From Lamellibrachia satsuma (taxonomy: Eukaryota; Annelida; Polychaeta; Sabellida; Siboglinidae), in assembly GCA_033239005.1 (NCBI GenBank), contig BSQZ01000073.1:866001-930000 (forward strand): a stretch of DNA of 64,000 nt, written 5' to 3'. This document shows, in pieces, positions 34,972-49,735 of this stretch. The translations under genes and the position numbers were made by a program. The number at the start of each line of letters is the position of its first letter. The first letter of the stretch is position 1. The notes beneath the pieces are model-generated. The model had not been told where the DNA came from and ran no database searches. It worked only from the letters and a program-made list of their open reading frames with translations.

Positions 34972-36565
34972 AAAAAAATTCAAAATTGTTTTATAATCAT
35001 TTAAACACTTCTGTCTGATAAAGTATGTTATGTGGTTTATCATCCTTTTCGAATTTTTTCAATATCTTTATTATTTGCGAAGTTATTCCACTTTTTGGCT
35101 CCCAAAAAAGGGTCTATTTTGTCTTATGGAATTGAGTCCATTTCTTGTGACCTTTCTGTTTGGTGACTGCGCTGCCACTGAATGCAGGGGAACATGGCGT
35201 AATATGTACTAAAGAAGATATTGAGGTGGAATAAAAAGTTAGAGGACCCTAAAATGTTGACCTAATAATGTGTGACCTTGATGTGACTTTGCACTTACCT
35301 ACTTATTTGACCTTGACCTACAATGACCTATTTATGTTGAACAATTACCTATTCATGTTGAAAAAATACCTAATTAAGTAATTGTGTATGACATGTGGGA
35401 TCAGCTAGGGGTTTAAGAGAGAATGTATGTACACATTGACCTTAATACCCTTTAATAACCAAGTTTATCACAACTTGACCTTTGACCTATTTACGGGTCT
35501 TAATGGCTTATTTATTTTTTATTAAGTATGGATTGGGATACTGTCAAGTCAATAGAGGCTGTAATTGTTGACCATAATATTTACTCTAGTGACCTGATTA
35601 TTTTACCTCCATTGACCTTTGACCGATTTATGATGATAAATTAACTATTTCAGCCATAAGTAATTGTGCATGGCAGTGGTCTTTGTAAATTTACTGAGAC
35701 ATGTTAAGAAATGATGTACATAATTTACATTACTACAGTATGATGTTTTGATGACATAATTTATTGTAATGTGACATAATTACAGGTATTAATGGCTTAA
35801 CTAAGTAAGCCTGTATAATTAAGTGACATGTGAAGCTGGAAAATTCATAGAATCTGTAGTGTTTACTGTATAATTATAAAAAACCCACACTGTCATTGCA
35901 TAAAAATAACACAATTTATTATACATTGAGAGAAGCTCTGAAATGTTCTGCATGCATAATGCAACAATATTTATAGTTAACTGTGTCAAAACTGGTTCAC
36001 AGTACGCTGCAAGTTCGGCACATCAATGTAATTGTTTATTGAAATAATGTCCTGCACTTCAACATGAAGTGATGTTTATATATTGTTCACAGTAGCTGAT
36101 AGAGACATGGAAAAAGACAACACATGAAGCGATGCAGCAGTACAAGAACTAGTCAACTTCACTACGCTTTTAAATGGAACTATGCGGAAGACCACATAGT
36201 ACACTGAAGGCTCAGCACAACTATATTCACAGTTTAATGTTTCATAACTCCATGCCAGTGTATGTGTCAGTGTTCACAGGGCAGTGCAGAAATGTTCATA
36301 TTTCAAAGTCTCATAAATTAATGTCATGCTTTCAACATGAAGTAATGTTTATAATATTCACATGATACTGTCGAATAATTGTACACATATTCAGAGATCA
36401 CATAAATCCGTGCATGTGTAATGTGTGAATGTTAACTGGACACTGTGGACTCAGTGTACATATTCAACATTTTCATATAGTCTTTGTCAGCCTTGTTTGT
36501 CTTCTGGTGTGTGTTATCCTTTTATTCTTCAAATGTATTGTGGAATCCTAGAAAATGACATAAAG

Positions 36566-36652
<87 letters not shown>

Positions 36653-37010
36653 TATATATATATATATATACAACCGGGCGCGCGCGCACGCACGCACGCA
36701 CGCAGACACACACATTATACGCACGAACGCACGCACGTTGTGCATTAAAAGTACGTGTAGAAATAATAAAAAAGTATGTGTAAAAAAGTTCAAACAATTG
36801 CTCAACAAAACTCTCATTTTACTTAATTTATTTCGGTATCAAACATGATATAAGGGAACGACACACAAAATAACAGATGTTTGATTGATTGTTTGCATGC
36901 AAAATTGTCAGCACGTAATTCTAAAAGGGCAGATGGCGTGGATTTAAATACTGACATATCACGACGTCAGACCCACTCAAAATTGCGCCTTGCTCACGCA
37001 CAAACCGGAA
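34972..37010. repeat. Segmental direct repeat D1 (partner at 46.66-48.55 kb)
   Basis: The start TTCAAAATTGTTTTATAATC and everything to the (TA)n tract and the following ATCACGACGTCA (about 36960) recur in the same order and strand from 46655. The partners differ by indels (for example an extra 700 bp around 35600-35900 in D1). It contains many TGACCT words. No gene is recognised. Confidence 0.85.
36571..36740. repeat. (TA)n followed by GC/ACGC-rich microsatellite
   Basis: About 100 bp of TA, then GCGCGCGCACGCACGCACGC and ACAC runs. The mixed-alphabet frames over it are artefacts. Confidence 0.95.
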
Positions 37011-37590
37011 GTTACGAATACAACTTTTAAATTGTAAAAATATAACATTTTAACAAGAGCTATCTTAATGATTATTAATATCACACAACATTGATATATC
37101 TATAATTACTTGTTCCCATTAAAGCCTAAAGGGGCACTGAAGCAATTTTGTGTTATGCCGTATATTTAAATATGTATTATCTAACTATGCATTAATGGTG
37201 ACAGATACCTGCTAATTTATGAGATAAACTGAAAAACTGATTTTGTTTGAGACAAAAATCGACCAAATACTTCGCTGCGTATCGCCATCTTGTTGTCGAA
37301 ACCAGTGGTTTGAGTCGCGTATATCTAATCAATGTAAATTTTCGATTTTTTTGCGATTTATTTCGTAAATAGGCATTCTGGAGCGAAAAAAAGATATGGG
37401 TCTCTGTTATATATACAAGTGTTTACACACGTCAACAAAATAGCGTTTTTGTTCGTTCCAAATAAAAAAGTTAAAGAAATTACAACAAAACACACAAAAA
37501 ATCGTGGAAAACGCCAAACTTCTCGAACACACGAGACGCTAACCAACGAGAATGTGCAATAACGGAATACCGGAACTATTTTTTACTTGT
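37011..37590. other. No gene seen
   Basis: AT-rich sequence with no conserved frame. Confidence 0.45.
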
Positions 37591-37597
37591 TGACAAG

Positions 37598-37870
37598 ATG
37601 GATGCATCGCTTGTGACAGTTTTACCAGATCTGCTACTAGCGATTAGTGGTTTACTGAACTTCCGTAATAGTTGTCTATCTTTGGAGAAATGGAAACCAC
37701 AGACGAAGAGTCTAGTTCGACAGGCCACACGGAAACAACCGTTGACAGTCGTAAAATGTCACCGAGTGTGCGAGTCACGCTCCAGACTCCAGCCCAGGTC
37801 GGCTTCGCCTTTGTTGACGTTGGATTCAGGAAAAATTACAACAGCGCTTTGACTGTTAACGATTCCTGAC
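37598..37870 (+). other. Unrecognised open frames, possibly an exon
   Basis: Two overlapping plus frames (84 and 65 codons) lie in a GC-richer patch than its surroundings. One contains MSPSVRVTLQTPAQVGFAFV with a CAG/GTCGGC possible donor after TPAQ. I do not recognise a family. It is upstream of the small spliced frame at 38577-39904 on the same strand, but no in-frame junction between them was found. Confidence 0.2.
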
Positions 37871-38576
37871 TGGGTAATGTGATGTGGTGAACCTGTGGAA
37901 ATTGCGTCCCGATGTCTGCGCACGTTTACGTTGAGTCATCATGCTGCGCCGAGGAAGCTACCATGCCTAGGCTAGGCTCATTGATTCGCCCTATAGCTAG
38001 CAGGTCAGTAATTCAATTGTTATCGAATCATTTCCATTTGAATAATCATATTTTTTCTGCATATTTCTTTTACCTAGCCCGAGGGCGAGGTCCGAACTAC
38101 AATGGCAATGCAAGCAGGCTTTCCTCTTTATTTTGTATCTAATCTAATGAAGTGTACAGTGACTGTATTTTAATATTGTGTTTGATTTTGTGTTGAATAA
38201 TATTGATGACAATAATAACATGAGGGTTTATTTAATTCATTATGTGAATATACATATATGTTCTTAAATGTTACCATAATCGTGATTGTAATAATGACTG
38301 TAATCATGACTACATTAGTAATTGTGATTGCAATAATTACTGTAATCATGATTACATTAATATTCGTACTTGTAATCACTCCTCTCTGTAGCACACAACA
38401 ACACCTTGTTGTTTGGTGCAATGTAATCATTTAAATAACAATAATTAACTACTGAGAGTATGTAATGTTCACAGTTTTGCAACTATTATGGTAATTATGG
38501 AATTAGTGCTATCAACTAACCATGACAAATTATATTTCAGGCTCAGGTAAGGCAAGACCAGTAATCCCATCCTGCG

Positions 38577-39904
38577 ATGTGGGAAGGATCTGTGATGTCT
38601 ATTCTGAACCAAACTGAATTGATGGAAAGTTTAGCTATGGAGATTGACTTGACACAGGTGAGTGTACTGATAGTCTGATATAGACAAATTGTGAGGCACC
38701 CACAGTATGCAGCATGTCAAAAAACAACCTGGAAAACTACAAAAATTCCCACTAAAATATTAATAACTGAATGATGTGAATGTCTTCTTATCCATATCCC
38801 ATTTCTGTCAACAAAAATGTTAAAATGTTACCTGCAGCATCTTGCATGTCACTACACACAATTTCATTTATATTAAGACCAACATAAAATATATCAACAG
38901 TTTGTTCACATAGAAAAACAATTACCAAAGAAATAAGGCTAACTAGAATGACTGAAACCAAGACTAAACATTGACTAAAAACAGTGACTTCTACCACCGG
39001 GAAATACAACCTGGAACATGGATATCACAGTTACACACATCATTATTATGCCACAACATATCAAATATACTGGTAGTTTAGCTTAGGAAATAATTAATCT
39101 TTATAAAGCCAAGGCATTTTAACTGTTTCACCATCATCATCTGTACCAATGGCAATAGACTACTTGTTTTGATTGGACAGTAAATGTACACAAATCATGT
39201 GTAACAATATTACTTGTTCTGACTGAAAGTAAATGTACACCAATCATGCATACCAATACACTACTTGTTCCTACCAACAGTAAATGTACACCAATGATCT
39301 CATTATGGAATCTGCACCATTTCACTTCTTCTTCTGACAGTAAATGTACACCAATCATGTGTATCCAATATACTACTTGTTCTGACTGAATCTACGACTT
39401 GTTCCTACCGACAGCAAATGTAAACCAAGCGTCTCATTCTCTACCAAATACACTACTTGTACTGACAGTAAATGTACACCAATCATATGTATCAATACAC
39501 TACTTGTTCTGACTGATAGTACTTGCACACCAAACATCTGTTCCAATACACTACTGGCACTAAATATACACCAATACACTGCTTATTCTGACTGATAGTA
39601 CATGTACACCTAACATATTCAATTCACCTTTCACTCATCCAGGGGTAGAAATCAGCACACTTTCCTGACAGACACCCCAGTATCTGAAATACCTTGGCTG
39701 ATAGATCAGACATGAGTACCACCTGTGTCACAGTTTATGGCTGTTTGGTGTGTGGCAGGTACAGAAAAGTGACATAAGTTTTTCTCACGAATGACAAACT
39801 TCTTCTCTTTCTTATAGGTGTCGGAGCTGCTTGAGTCAACCTCGGTTATGTCGCTGTTGTCACGTAGTGTGCATCATCTGCACCAATGTCTTTATTCTCA
39901 CTGA
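38577..39904 (+). CDS. Possible small two-exon ORF, function unknown
   Basis: Exon a (38577-38657, ATGTGGGAAGG... to ACACAG/GTGAGT) joins in phase 0 with exon b (39818-39904, acceptor TTTCTTATAG) to give 55 residues ending in TGA. The protein is leucine/serine-rich: ILNQTELMESLAMEIDLTQ, then VSELLESTSVMSLLSRS. Both splice sites are good. The helix-like composition suggests a piece of a larger protein whose 5' exons I could not place. It ends 14 bp before the left inverted-repeat arm. Confidence 0.3.
39140..39615. repeat. Imperfect minisatellite, 45-60-bp units
   Basis: The phrases AGTAAATGTACACCAATCAT and ATACACTACTTGTTCTGACT alternate about eight times with variable spacing. Minus-strand frames over it repeat IGVHLLSV and are artefacts. 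Confidence 0.75.
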
Positions 39905-40183
39905 ATCTGATGGAAGCTTCACATAGGAGTAGACATGATCAACGTTCATTGGTGCAATAATGTCATCCGTGACTACAGCAGCATTCGCGAAGTGTCGCAC
40001 TTGAAATATCGTTACTGGATCGATTTGCATTTCATTATCAGTTGTATGTGGTGCCACAGCAGTAGTAGCAGTGATGGCACTAAAGGTGACATCTGTAATA
40101 TAAAGATTGACGGCATCACCCGTAGCGCTGGATGCTTCAAAACTAGTACCTGTACTTGTACGAACCAATGGTGAATCCTTCAT
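39860..40183 (-). other. Repeat-borne open frame, left copy (uninterrupted)
   Basis: A 107-codon frame starting right after a good acceptor (AATCTTTTCAG/ATGAAGG), reading MKDSPLVRTSTGTSFEAS then Thr/Ala/Val-rich residues with IDPVTIFQVRHFANAAVVTD. No family is recognised. The right-arm copy (53057) is cut by a CR1 insertion after VTIF, so this is the pre-insertion version. It may be an exon of the gene carried by the repeated unit. Confidence 0.4.
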
Positions 40184-41875
40184 CTGAAAAGATTACACAT
40201 ACAGTGACTTGAAAATTTTACAAAATTCATCTTTTGCATAATAAAAATGAATCGCAATGTGAGAAACTTTCTCTTGTATATATTATTTTTAGAATTTAAG
40301 AGTGCCAGTGTCATATAGAATGTATAAAGTAATCAACCACAGGGAAAAGCATTTTCCCTATGGAGCCATTTTAATTCAACCAATGGGTCTTTCACTGATC
40401 TCTTAATGTTTTTAATGAATCTGTTTGGTCAGTTTGACAAATGCCACTGGTAACATAACCAAACGCATGTAACCAAAATTGTAGCATCCTAGCTCCAAAG
40501 TGCATTATATTATCTAATCAACATTGCACTGTTTTCAATGGGCCAGGGAGGTCAAAATTCTATGAGGGGTCCAAATTCCATAACAAAATATGGATCCATA
40601 GGTACACTTTCTATGGGGTTCCTTGTTTTATATCTGACACTCGATTTAGATAACATGATGCATGAATATTGTTATTGGACCAAATGCAGATCTACGCTTG
40701 TGACATTTTTACCTTATAAATGCTGCACGCACACACACATACGTATATGTATATATGTAAATATATATATAATTATTAGGTATTATACTGAAAGCATCTG
40801 CTAGATAGTATGGTGCATGGACAAAAGCCCCTCCCGACAAAAGCCCCACAGACATAAGCTTGTTTCAGTTCAATTATACTGTTCATGACTGTTGCTGTAG
40901 TACATAGAGACAAGATATTGTCATGAATATACTTCAGGCATGTGGTCAATTCCATCCGGAATTGGAACTGACCCTCAATTCCAGTTCCGGAATTGGAATT
41001 GACTTCAACATATTTTTTTTATTGAATTTTTTTCCGAAATTTATTTTTTTCGTAATTGGAATTGATTTTGTTAGAATTATTGACTTGATACTGTTAATAT
41101 TTACCCTTAAATTTACTTATATTACTTCTAAAATCATATTTGTCTGCTATTAGCATGTCACCCTGAATCTGGTAACAGCCAGGAAGTTGTCAACATTACA
41201 GCATAGACACTGTCTCTGGTATTGAAACATTGTGACCAAGAACAATATAATCAAGCATTTGCATCAGAAAGAAATACTAAGTTACTGTAACAGAGAGTAA
41301 AACCAAAATCTGACCATTCAGGCCTCATTTTTTTTCTCAGTGTACAAGGTTTATTTACAGAGATTGCCAATTAAGGGCACCTGCCTGCTCATTCCCTTTG
41401 TGTGAGAGAGGAAGCCTGCCCCACTTGAATGCAGCCCCTTGTTTATCCAAGCCTAATGTTCAGCCCACAAGTTTCCCATACTAAACATGTCACTGGTCAC
41501 CTGTACATTGCTGTTACATGTGGCTGTAGGGTTTGCCCTTTGTAGTAATTAAAAATGTCCCCATGGAGAATACATGTTGGAGATTAGGATGTTGAAGACT
41601 CAAACTTTCCAGTAAATTTTATGAAATATCAATGATACCACAACTGATAGCGATATAAATCCGCCTCCTAGTATATTTGCTCCCCCCCGGATATCTGCCC
41701 CTTTTTTCTATGATAGTTGACAAGTGAAAATCAGTTTGCAGTTTTATCATTATTACTACAATAACATAACATTCAATGACAAGTCAAAGTCACATTAGCC
41801 TAATGCAATGGCCTATCCCCTGGAGTGTGTATGAGATGATCTTGTCACCAGTTGTCTTCCAGGTATCATTGATAG

Positions 41876-42095
41876 TCAGATCAGTGGTGGAAGATGGGTT
41901 CTTGGGGTGATGCTTCCACAAACAGTGGTGGACAGTAACGAGTCAGAGATCAGCTGGTTTGGAGTGCCCCTGGTATTAGCTGCCTTAGTTTTCAGGTCCT
42001 CACGGACCTTAGCAGCTTCTATCTGTGCCATGTCACCATCATGGTTGCAGGCAGTCTTGTTAATCACATTCTGGATCTGGAGATCAGATCAGTGA
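41876..42095 (-). pseudogene. FLYWCH/MULE-associated fragment, left copy
   Basis: The frame reads NKTACNHDGDMAQIEAAKVR, then EDLKTKAANTRGTPNQLISD. A Cys/His end followed by IEAxKVRxxLKxxAxxTRxxPxxLI is the region that follows FLYWCH zinc fingers in animal proteins related to Mutator-like transposases. The zinc finger proper is not seen in frame, so the fragment is partial. The right-arm copy at 52062-52253 differs at few sites (for example DGNTAQ). Confidence 0.45.
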
Positions 42096-42876
42096 CCACA
42101 GCACCCTTGCATGATCAGGATCGACGCTGGCTTCACTCCCAATGAAGAGTAATCTTTTTGGCCCCCCTTCTTGATGTAGGAATGACACTCAAAACATAGC
42201 TTCTGACCTCCTCAAATGCTAGTAGTAATTTCCATGGTGAAGTTATAAGTGAATTCTGACAGCTCTGGCTTGTGCATCCAGTTTTATAGGAAAATGGAGT
42301 CACTCCAACTCTCCATGGAAAATGCAATTCAAATGAAACCTTGTTGAGATGGCTTCTTTCAAATATCCTCAATTGTTCTAACATGTCTAGGTCCTAATGT
42401 CACTGGCTTCTTCCAAAATTGCAATAAAGATAATCCTTTGATTACAGGATCATCTCCAACTACACAAAGTAATTTACTTGGCTGATCTGGCACAAAGAAC
42501 ATTAATTGCAATTAGGGTAATATATATCTGGAATTCATGTTCAGAAATAAAAAAATAAGTTAAAAAACATTTCTTAAAAAAACTTACAAATAATCCAGAA
42601 GCTATGGACAGGGGGCAAATGTCCAGATTTTGAATAAGGCAAGGGGCTAATGTCTGGGGGGCAAGTGACAAAGGGGCAAATGTCCGGAGGGGGGGCAAAT
42701 GACCTAGACCCGATATAAATAGGGGAAACTGTTCAAAACTCAGATTAATGACCCAACTGTCCAGGGCTGTCCAAAATGTCTGGTTTTGTTAGCAAAAATC
42801 CAGGAGAGGTGTCGCAGCAGAAAGTATATATGAAATGTCTGGATGCCATTTTAAAGTTTTTTATATGGCAAACCTG

Positions 42877-44032
<1,156 letters not shown>

Positions 44033-45375
44033 TTAACGAACAATAATTTTTTAATCATCTAATTAAATATGATTGTGCACACGTGACAAATAAAACTGTG
44101 TTAAAACGAATTGGATTTGAATTTTTCTTTAGCCTAGGATTTTAACAGTTGGAATTGATTTTTTGCAAGGCGGAATTAGAACTGATTTTTTAGAATTGAC
44201 AAAACAGAATTGACCCCATGCCTGATATACTTCCTTCATATGTATAGCTTGTACTAATACTATTGTGAGTTGCCGACAGTTGCCCCCTCCCCCCACGATA
44301 TTCATTACAGTGTTATCAGTCGACTTAGAATAAAATGTAATTAATACATCTCTATGAACTTCCGGTTATTACATGTGGGGTTTAATCTGATCAATAAAGC
44401 AAATTAATTTTATATAATTTTGCCTTATTGTCAAGTCACAAGAATTCAGACAGAAATTGTGAAGTGTCATTATAGAAAGCAGACATGTAATCTGAGTGTT
44501 CAACTTGGTAGATGACGATGCCTTAGTTAGTTTCCTTTCCAGCAAGACATTGCATGGGTGAAATGCATTTTACTTAAATATTTAAATACTTTTAAAAAGT
44601 TGTTGTAACTGCATTTGCACTTAATCACAATGAAAGTATTTGTATATTTTAAATAGTTCCATAAAGAATTTGAAATGTAAACAGCAACAGTAGGCTTCTG
44701 CTGCACTATAGTCTATACTGTCTTTTGGTCGTGTTTCTCCCATGCATCTACCCCCCCCCCAGGCTTACGCCTTAGCCTTACGCTTGCTGCTTGCTCTCTA
44801 GGCATTTACAACACAGGAGTATGAGACTTATTATGAATGTCAATAAATAATATAAAATTATTTTCTTGAATAATTTTGCCTAGTACATACGCCATGGCCC
44901 ATGTTATAAGGTTGCAGTATATCCTGTAGCACTTACTGAGTTATTGTTATTGTTTTGAGTACGGCCACGTATTGACGGTACGTCTGATCACGTCGAAAAT
45001 AAATCGGCGGATTGGAAAACACTCGTAATTATATCAAACTATTAACACTTACTCGCACTTTATTGTATTCATACATTTCGATTTACTGTGGGTCATTTAT
45101 ATGCTGACGTTGAATCACAGCTGTGCTTATTGGGGTGGAACTATATTGCAATCGTAGTGATAAGTTACAATGGTAACGGTAATCCAATTTACTAACCTGG
45201 TTTCGGCTCGTCGCTTCCTACGCATCGCTCTACCCTCTGATATCTGACGTTTCCTTGTCGCAGAATAGTCTGTAGATGCATGGTCATATGCGAAAAAAAA
45301 GATCTAAGATGGAACGGTGTATTTGACCAAGAATGACATCTTGATGCTCACCGTCTGCCCATGCTCATCACAGAG

Positions 45376-46650
45376 CTCGTACTCAAACAGTCTGAGTGCT
45401 AACAGTTGAAAATCTATTAAAAACTAACTTAATTTGCTAATGCTGAACATGCATAAACTTGAATTACTTGCTCACAATAAGCCTATAATAATAATTAAGG
45501 TTGTTAGTACAAAGTATTTAGTAATTTGCATGACGTGCGCCCATCTCGCAACGGCACCGCTCCCCCAGGAACCAGCGGCCGCGCCGCGATTAAACTCACT
45601 TTCAAACGCTAAACAGCGCGCGCATAGCTAATTTGCCGAACGACGCTATACTCGTCCGAACAAACCCACAATCGTAACACACACATCATTATAAAGCTGA
45701 AATACTTAAGATTTTATTTATTGACATGCTAAAGTTGTTCGATTAATATTTATCCTTAATTTTAACTACTATTCGCAAGGTAAAAGTAAACACGGGCTTA
45801 CCTCGGACTCGGTCAAAGTCGCTCCGGGACGCCCCGCGAAAACTCCATATGATTCGTCAGTGTTTCATTGGTTGATATTTGTAACATTTAAGGTCACACG
45901 TTCATTTGCATAATATTATGATATGCATATGCAAGACCATCAAAAATAAAGATGGAGGTCACACATTCTGGGTCAATTCTCAACAGACAATTTTTACGCA
46001 GCGCACCAAGCGGAATGTAATGTACCTATGACAGACTAAGACTATGACTATGTCTATGAGATGACAGCGAGTGACGATAATCATAATGTGCCTTTTTAAC
46101 TTTTAAGCGCCGGATCTGTCCTTCCTTGTGTCAAACATTCAAACAAACATTTGTAACTGCGGCAGATCAGCTTACCATTTGATAGTCATCGGAACAATGA
46201 ATATAAACTGTGCTAAGCATAACAATGGTGGCTATGCCTAGGCCTTAGCCGCTGTCTACGGTTGTTTCGTTTTGCTAACCAGGAAGTTTAATGTGCTCAA
46301 TCGGTAGGTGTCGTTGTAGCTTGTAATGGAGCACCAGCTTCGATTAACTGTGCGGTGGCGCCACTGTTTATCGTTCTCTTTGGAACTGTCGCGCTAAACT
46401 TTGTCCACCGTCAAATATTATCCGCTTGGTGTATCTGCGCATGCGCGATCCGGTACTTGACATCAATTTATTAATAGCATAAACATATAGCTAAAATAAT
46501 AGATACTGTATGTAATAACAATGAATCATAACAGAGAATTTCAACCACGAGAAATAATGGATGAATTTCCACTTTGTCGTAAAAAAATATTTAAAATATA
46601 AAGCGGCATTTTCTGTCGTAAACTATTTTTCACATGCACACCCGTTGCCA
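45376..46650. repeat. Central spacer with direct repeat E1 (45388-45840)
   Basis: From AACAGTTGAAAATCTATTAA at 45402 to CTACTATTCGCAAGG near 45780 this matches 49058-49441 in the same orientation (E2). It includes a GC-rich CGGCCGCGCCGCG patch and CAGCGCGCGCATAGCTAAT. Between 45840 and 46650 nothing further is recognised. Confidence 0.8.
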
Positions 46651-46654
46651 GTAT

Positions 46655-48006
46655 GTTAAAAAAAATTCAAAATTGTTTTATAATCATTTAAACACTTCTG
46701 TCTGATAAAGTATGTTATGTGGTTTATCATCCTTTTTGAATTTTTTCAATATCTTTATTATTTGCGAAGTTATTCCACTTTTTGGCTCCCAAAAAAGGGT
46801 CTATTTTGTCTTATGGAATTGAGTCCATTTCTTGTGACCTTTCTGTTTGGTGACTGCGCTGCCACTGAATGCAGGGGAACATGGCATAATATGTACTAAA
46901 GAAGATATTGAGGTGGAATAAAAAGTTAGAGGACCCTAAAAAGGTTGACCTAATAATATGTGACCTTGACACGACCTTGACATGACCTATTTCTTTGACA
47001 TTGATCTACGATGACCTATTTATGTTGAAAAATGGCCAAATTAAGTAATTATGTATGACATGCGAGACCAGGGAGGGGTGTAAGGGAGAATTTATGTACA
47101 CATCGACCTTAATACCCATTAATGACCTAGTTTATTATAACCTGACCTTCGACCCATTTACATGTCATGATGGCCCATTTTTTTTATTAAGTCTGGATTG
47201 GAATGCTATCTAGTTAATAGAGGCTGTAATTGTTAACCATAATATCTCCTTCCATAAAATAAACACAATTTATTAATGTTAGAGTACTTTGACATTTTCT
47301 GCATGCACAATGCAGCAATATTTATAGTTAACAGTGGTTAACTGCGTAAAAATTGGTTAACGGTACACTGCATGTTCGCCACATCAATTTCACTGTGAAA
47401 TAATGTCCTGCACTTCAACATGAAGTAATGTTTACATACTGTTTACAGTAGCTGATAAGGAATCATGAAGAAAGGACAACACACAAAGCAATGCAGCAGT
47501 ACAAGAAATAGTTGGCTTCACCCCGTTATAATGGAAGTAACTATAAGGAAGAAGGCTCAGTACAGCAATTCAGTTTCATAAATCCATGCCAGTGTATGTG
47601 TCAGTGTTCACATGGTAATGCAGGCTCAGTGCAGAAATATTCATATTTCAATGTCTCCATTTAATGTCAAGCATTTGAACATGAAGTATTGTTTATAATG
47701 TTCAAATGATACTGTCGGCTAAGTGTACACATACTCAGAGTTTACTGTTTCATAAATCCATACATGTGTAATGTCCATTGTAGACTCGGTGTATATATAT
47801 TCACCATTTCTACACAGTATCGAGTCTTCACAAGCTTTGTCAATCTTCTGCTGTATGAAGTGGGGTCTGTAAGCTTTGCTTGGTCCATTCCTCTATATTA
47901 TCCAGTAAAATCCGTGAAAGGTGTAGTGTGTCACAGTATACTATGACCAGATCAATCAATGTATTGTTGAATCCTAGAACATGAAATAAAGAGTATAAAA
48001 ATATAC

Positions 48007-48052
<46 letters not shown>

Positions 48053-48220
48053 ATGCAGTACTAATACTATTAATTAACATGACAGTCCTTACACAATTTT
48101 TTATTTTACACAAAATAGCTTTAAAAATGTTTTTACTCCTACATGTTAATATTATGATTTCACACATTTTATAATCTCCAGGTTGATAATTCTGATTACT
48201 AATCTGATATATTCCATAAG

Positions 48221-48276
<56 letters not shown>

Positions 48277-48545
48277 TATATATATATATATACACACGTG
48301 GTGTGCATAAATTAATATGTGTAGAAAGAATAAAAAATAAATAAATATGCACACATGTAACATTTAAAAAGAATTGCTTAACAAAATTCTCATTTACCTC
48401 ATTTATTTAACTTTGAATCGTAATATAAGGGAAGGACACCCCAAATAATAAATGTTTGATTGAGTGTATACATGCAGAAATATCAACACATAATTGTAAA
48501 AGTGCAGATGGCGTGGATTTAAATGCAGAAATATCACGACGTCAA
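46655..48545. repeat. Segmental direct repeat D2
   Basis: Copy of 34972-37010 in the same orientation; the open frame MWFIILFEFFQYLYYLRSYS near its start is shared with D1 at 35030 with one change near the end. Includes the (TA)n tracts at 48004-48054 and 48225-48296. No gene. Confidence 0.85.
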
Positions 48546-48639
48546 ATGTTTTTACTCGTACATGTTAATATTATGATTTCACACATTTTATAATCTCCAG
48601 GTTGATAATTCTGATTACTAATCTGATATATTCCATAAG

Positions 48640-48711
<72 letters not shown>

Positions 48712-48964
48712 CACACACACACGTGGTGTGCATAAAAAATATGTGTAGAAAGAATAAAAAATAAATAAATATGCACACATGTAACATTTAAAAAGAATTG
48801 CTTAACAAAATTCTCATTTACCTCATTTATTTAACTTTGAATCATAATATAAGGGAAGGACACCCCAAATAATAAATGTTTGATTGAGTGTATACATGCA
48901 GAAATATCAACACATAATTATAAAAGTGCAGATGGCGTGGATTTAAATGCAGAAATATCACGAC
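48127..48964. repeat. Tandem duplication of about 420 bp
   Basis: 48127-48545 and 48546-48964 both run from TGTTTTTACTC(C/G)TACATG to ATCACGACGTCA, each with its own (TA)n tract (48225-48296 and 48640-48722). The near identity implies a recent event. Confidence 0.85.
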
Positions 48965-49043
48965 GTCAGACCCACTTAAAAATGCACCTAGGCCACGCAC
49001 AAACTAAATTACTAGAAAACGCCGTTACAGGCTACGTTTCCAG

Positions 49044-49455
49044 TTTCAGTGATAACAGTTGAAAATCTATTAAAAACTAACTTAATTTTCTAATGCTGAA
49101 GAAGCATGATCTTTAATTACTTGTTCACAATAAGCCTATAGTAACAGAAAGGTTGTTTGCACAAAGTATTTAATGATTTGCATGGCGCGCGCCCATCCCG
49201 CACCGCTCCCCAGGAACCTGCGGCCGCGCAACGATTAAACTATACCAATAACGCAAACGCACTTTTAAACGCTAAACAGCGCGCGCATAGCTAATTTTCC
49301 GAACGATGCTGTACTCGGGCGAACAAACCCACAGTCATAATACGCACATCATCGTAATGCTGAAATACTGCCGATTTCATTTATTGACATGCTAAAGTTG
49401 TTCGATGATTATTTACCATTATTTTTAACTACTATTCACAAGGCAAAAGTTAAAG
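49044..49455. repeat. Direct repeat E2
   Basis: Second copy of 45388-45840 with the same GC-rich CGGCCGCGCAACG patch. It ends at a G-rich run (GGGGGGGG at 49455). Confidence 0.8.
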
Positions 49456-49735
49456 GGGGGGGTGAAGCACTCGAACAACCATAGCCCAAACATAATAACA
49501 TACCATTTACAGTATATATCACCCTTATATGATGGGCGCAACGCCACGGTAATTTTGTAATATCCTTTTTAACTTTGCCATTATCTTCGCTGGGCGGCGC
49601 CATATTGCTCTGCGGGGGGCTCAGCGCAGAGTGGTTTGAGTACGAGCTCCTGGCACGGCGTTCACACAGTAAAAACTTCTCGGAAAAACGGCCGAAACGC
49701 ATGGAAAATCGAATAAAAAGAAAACTGGTGTGCAC
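49436..49735 (-). other. Unrecognised 99-codon frame in the spacer
   Basis: Contains MAPPSEDNGKVKKDITKLPW and then HHIRVIYTVNG; GTATAT follows HHIR and could be a donor. The region is GC-rich next to the inner edge of the right arm. No family recognised; it may be a small first exon or chance. Confidence 0.2.
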
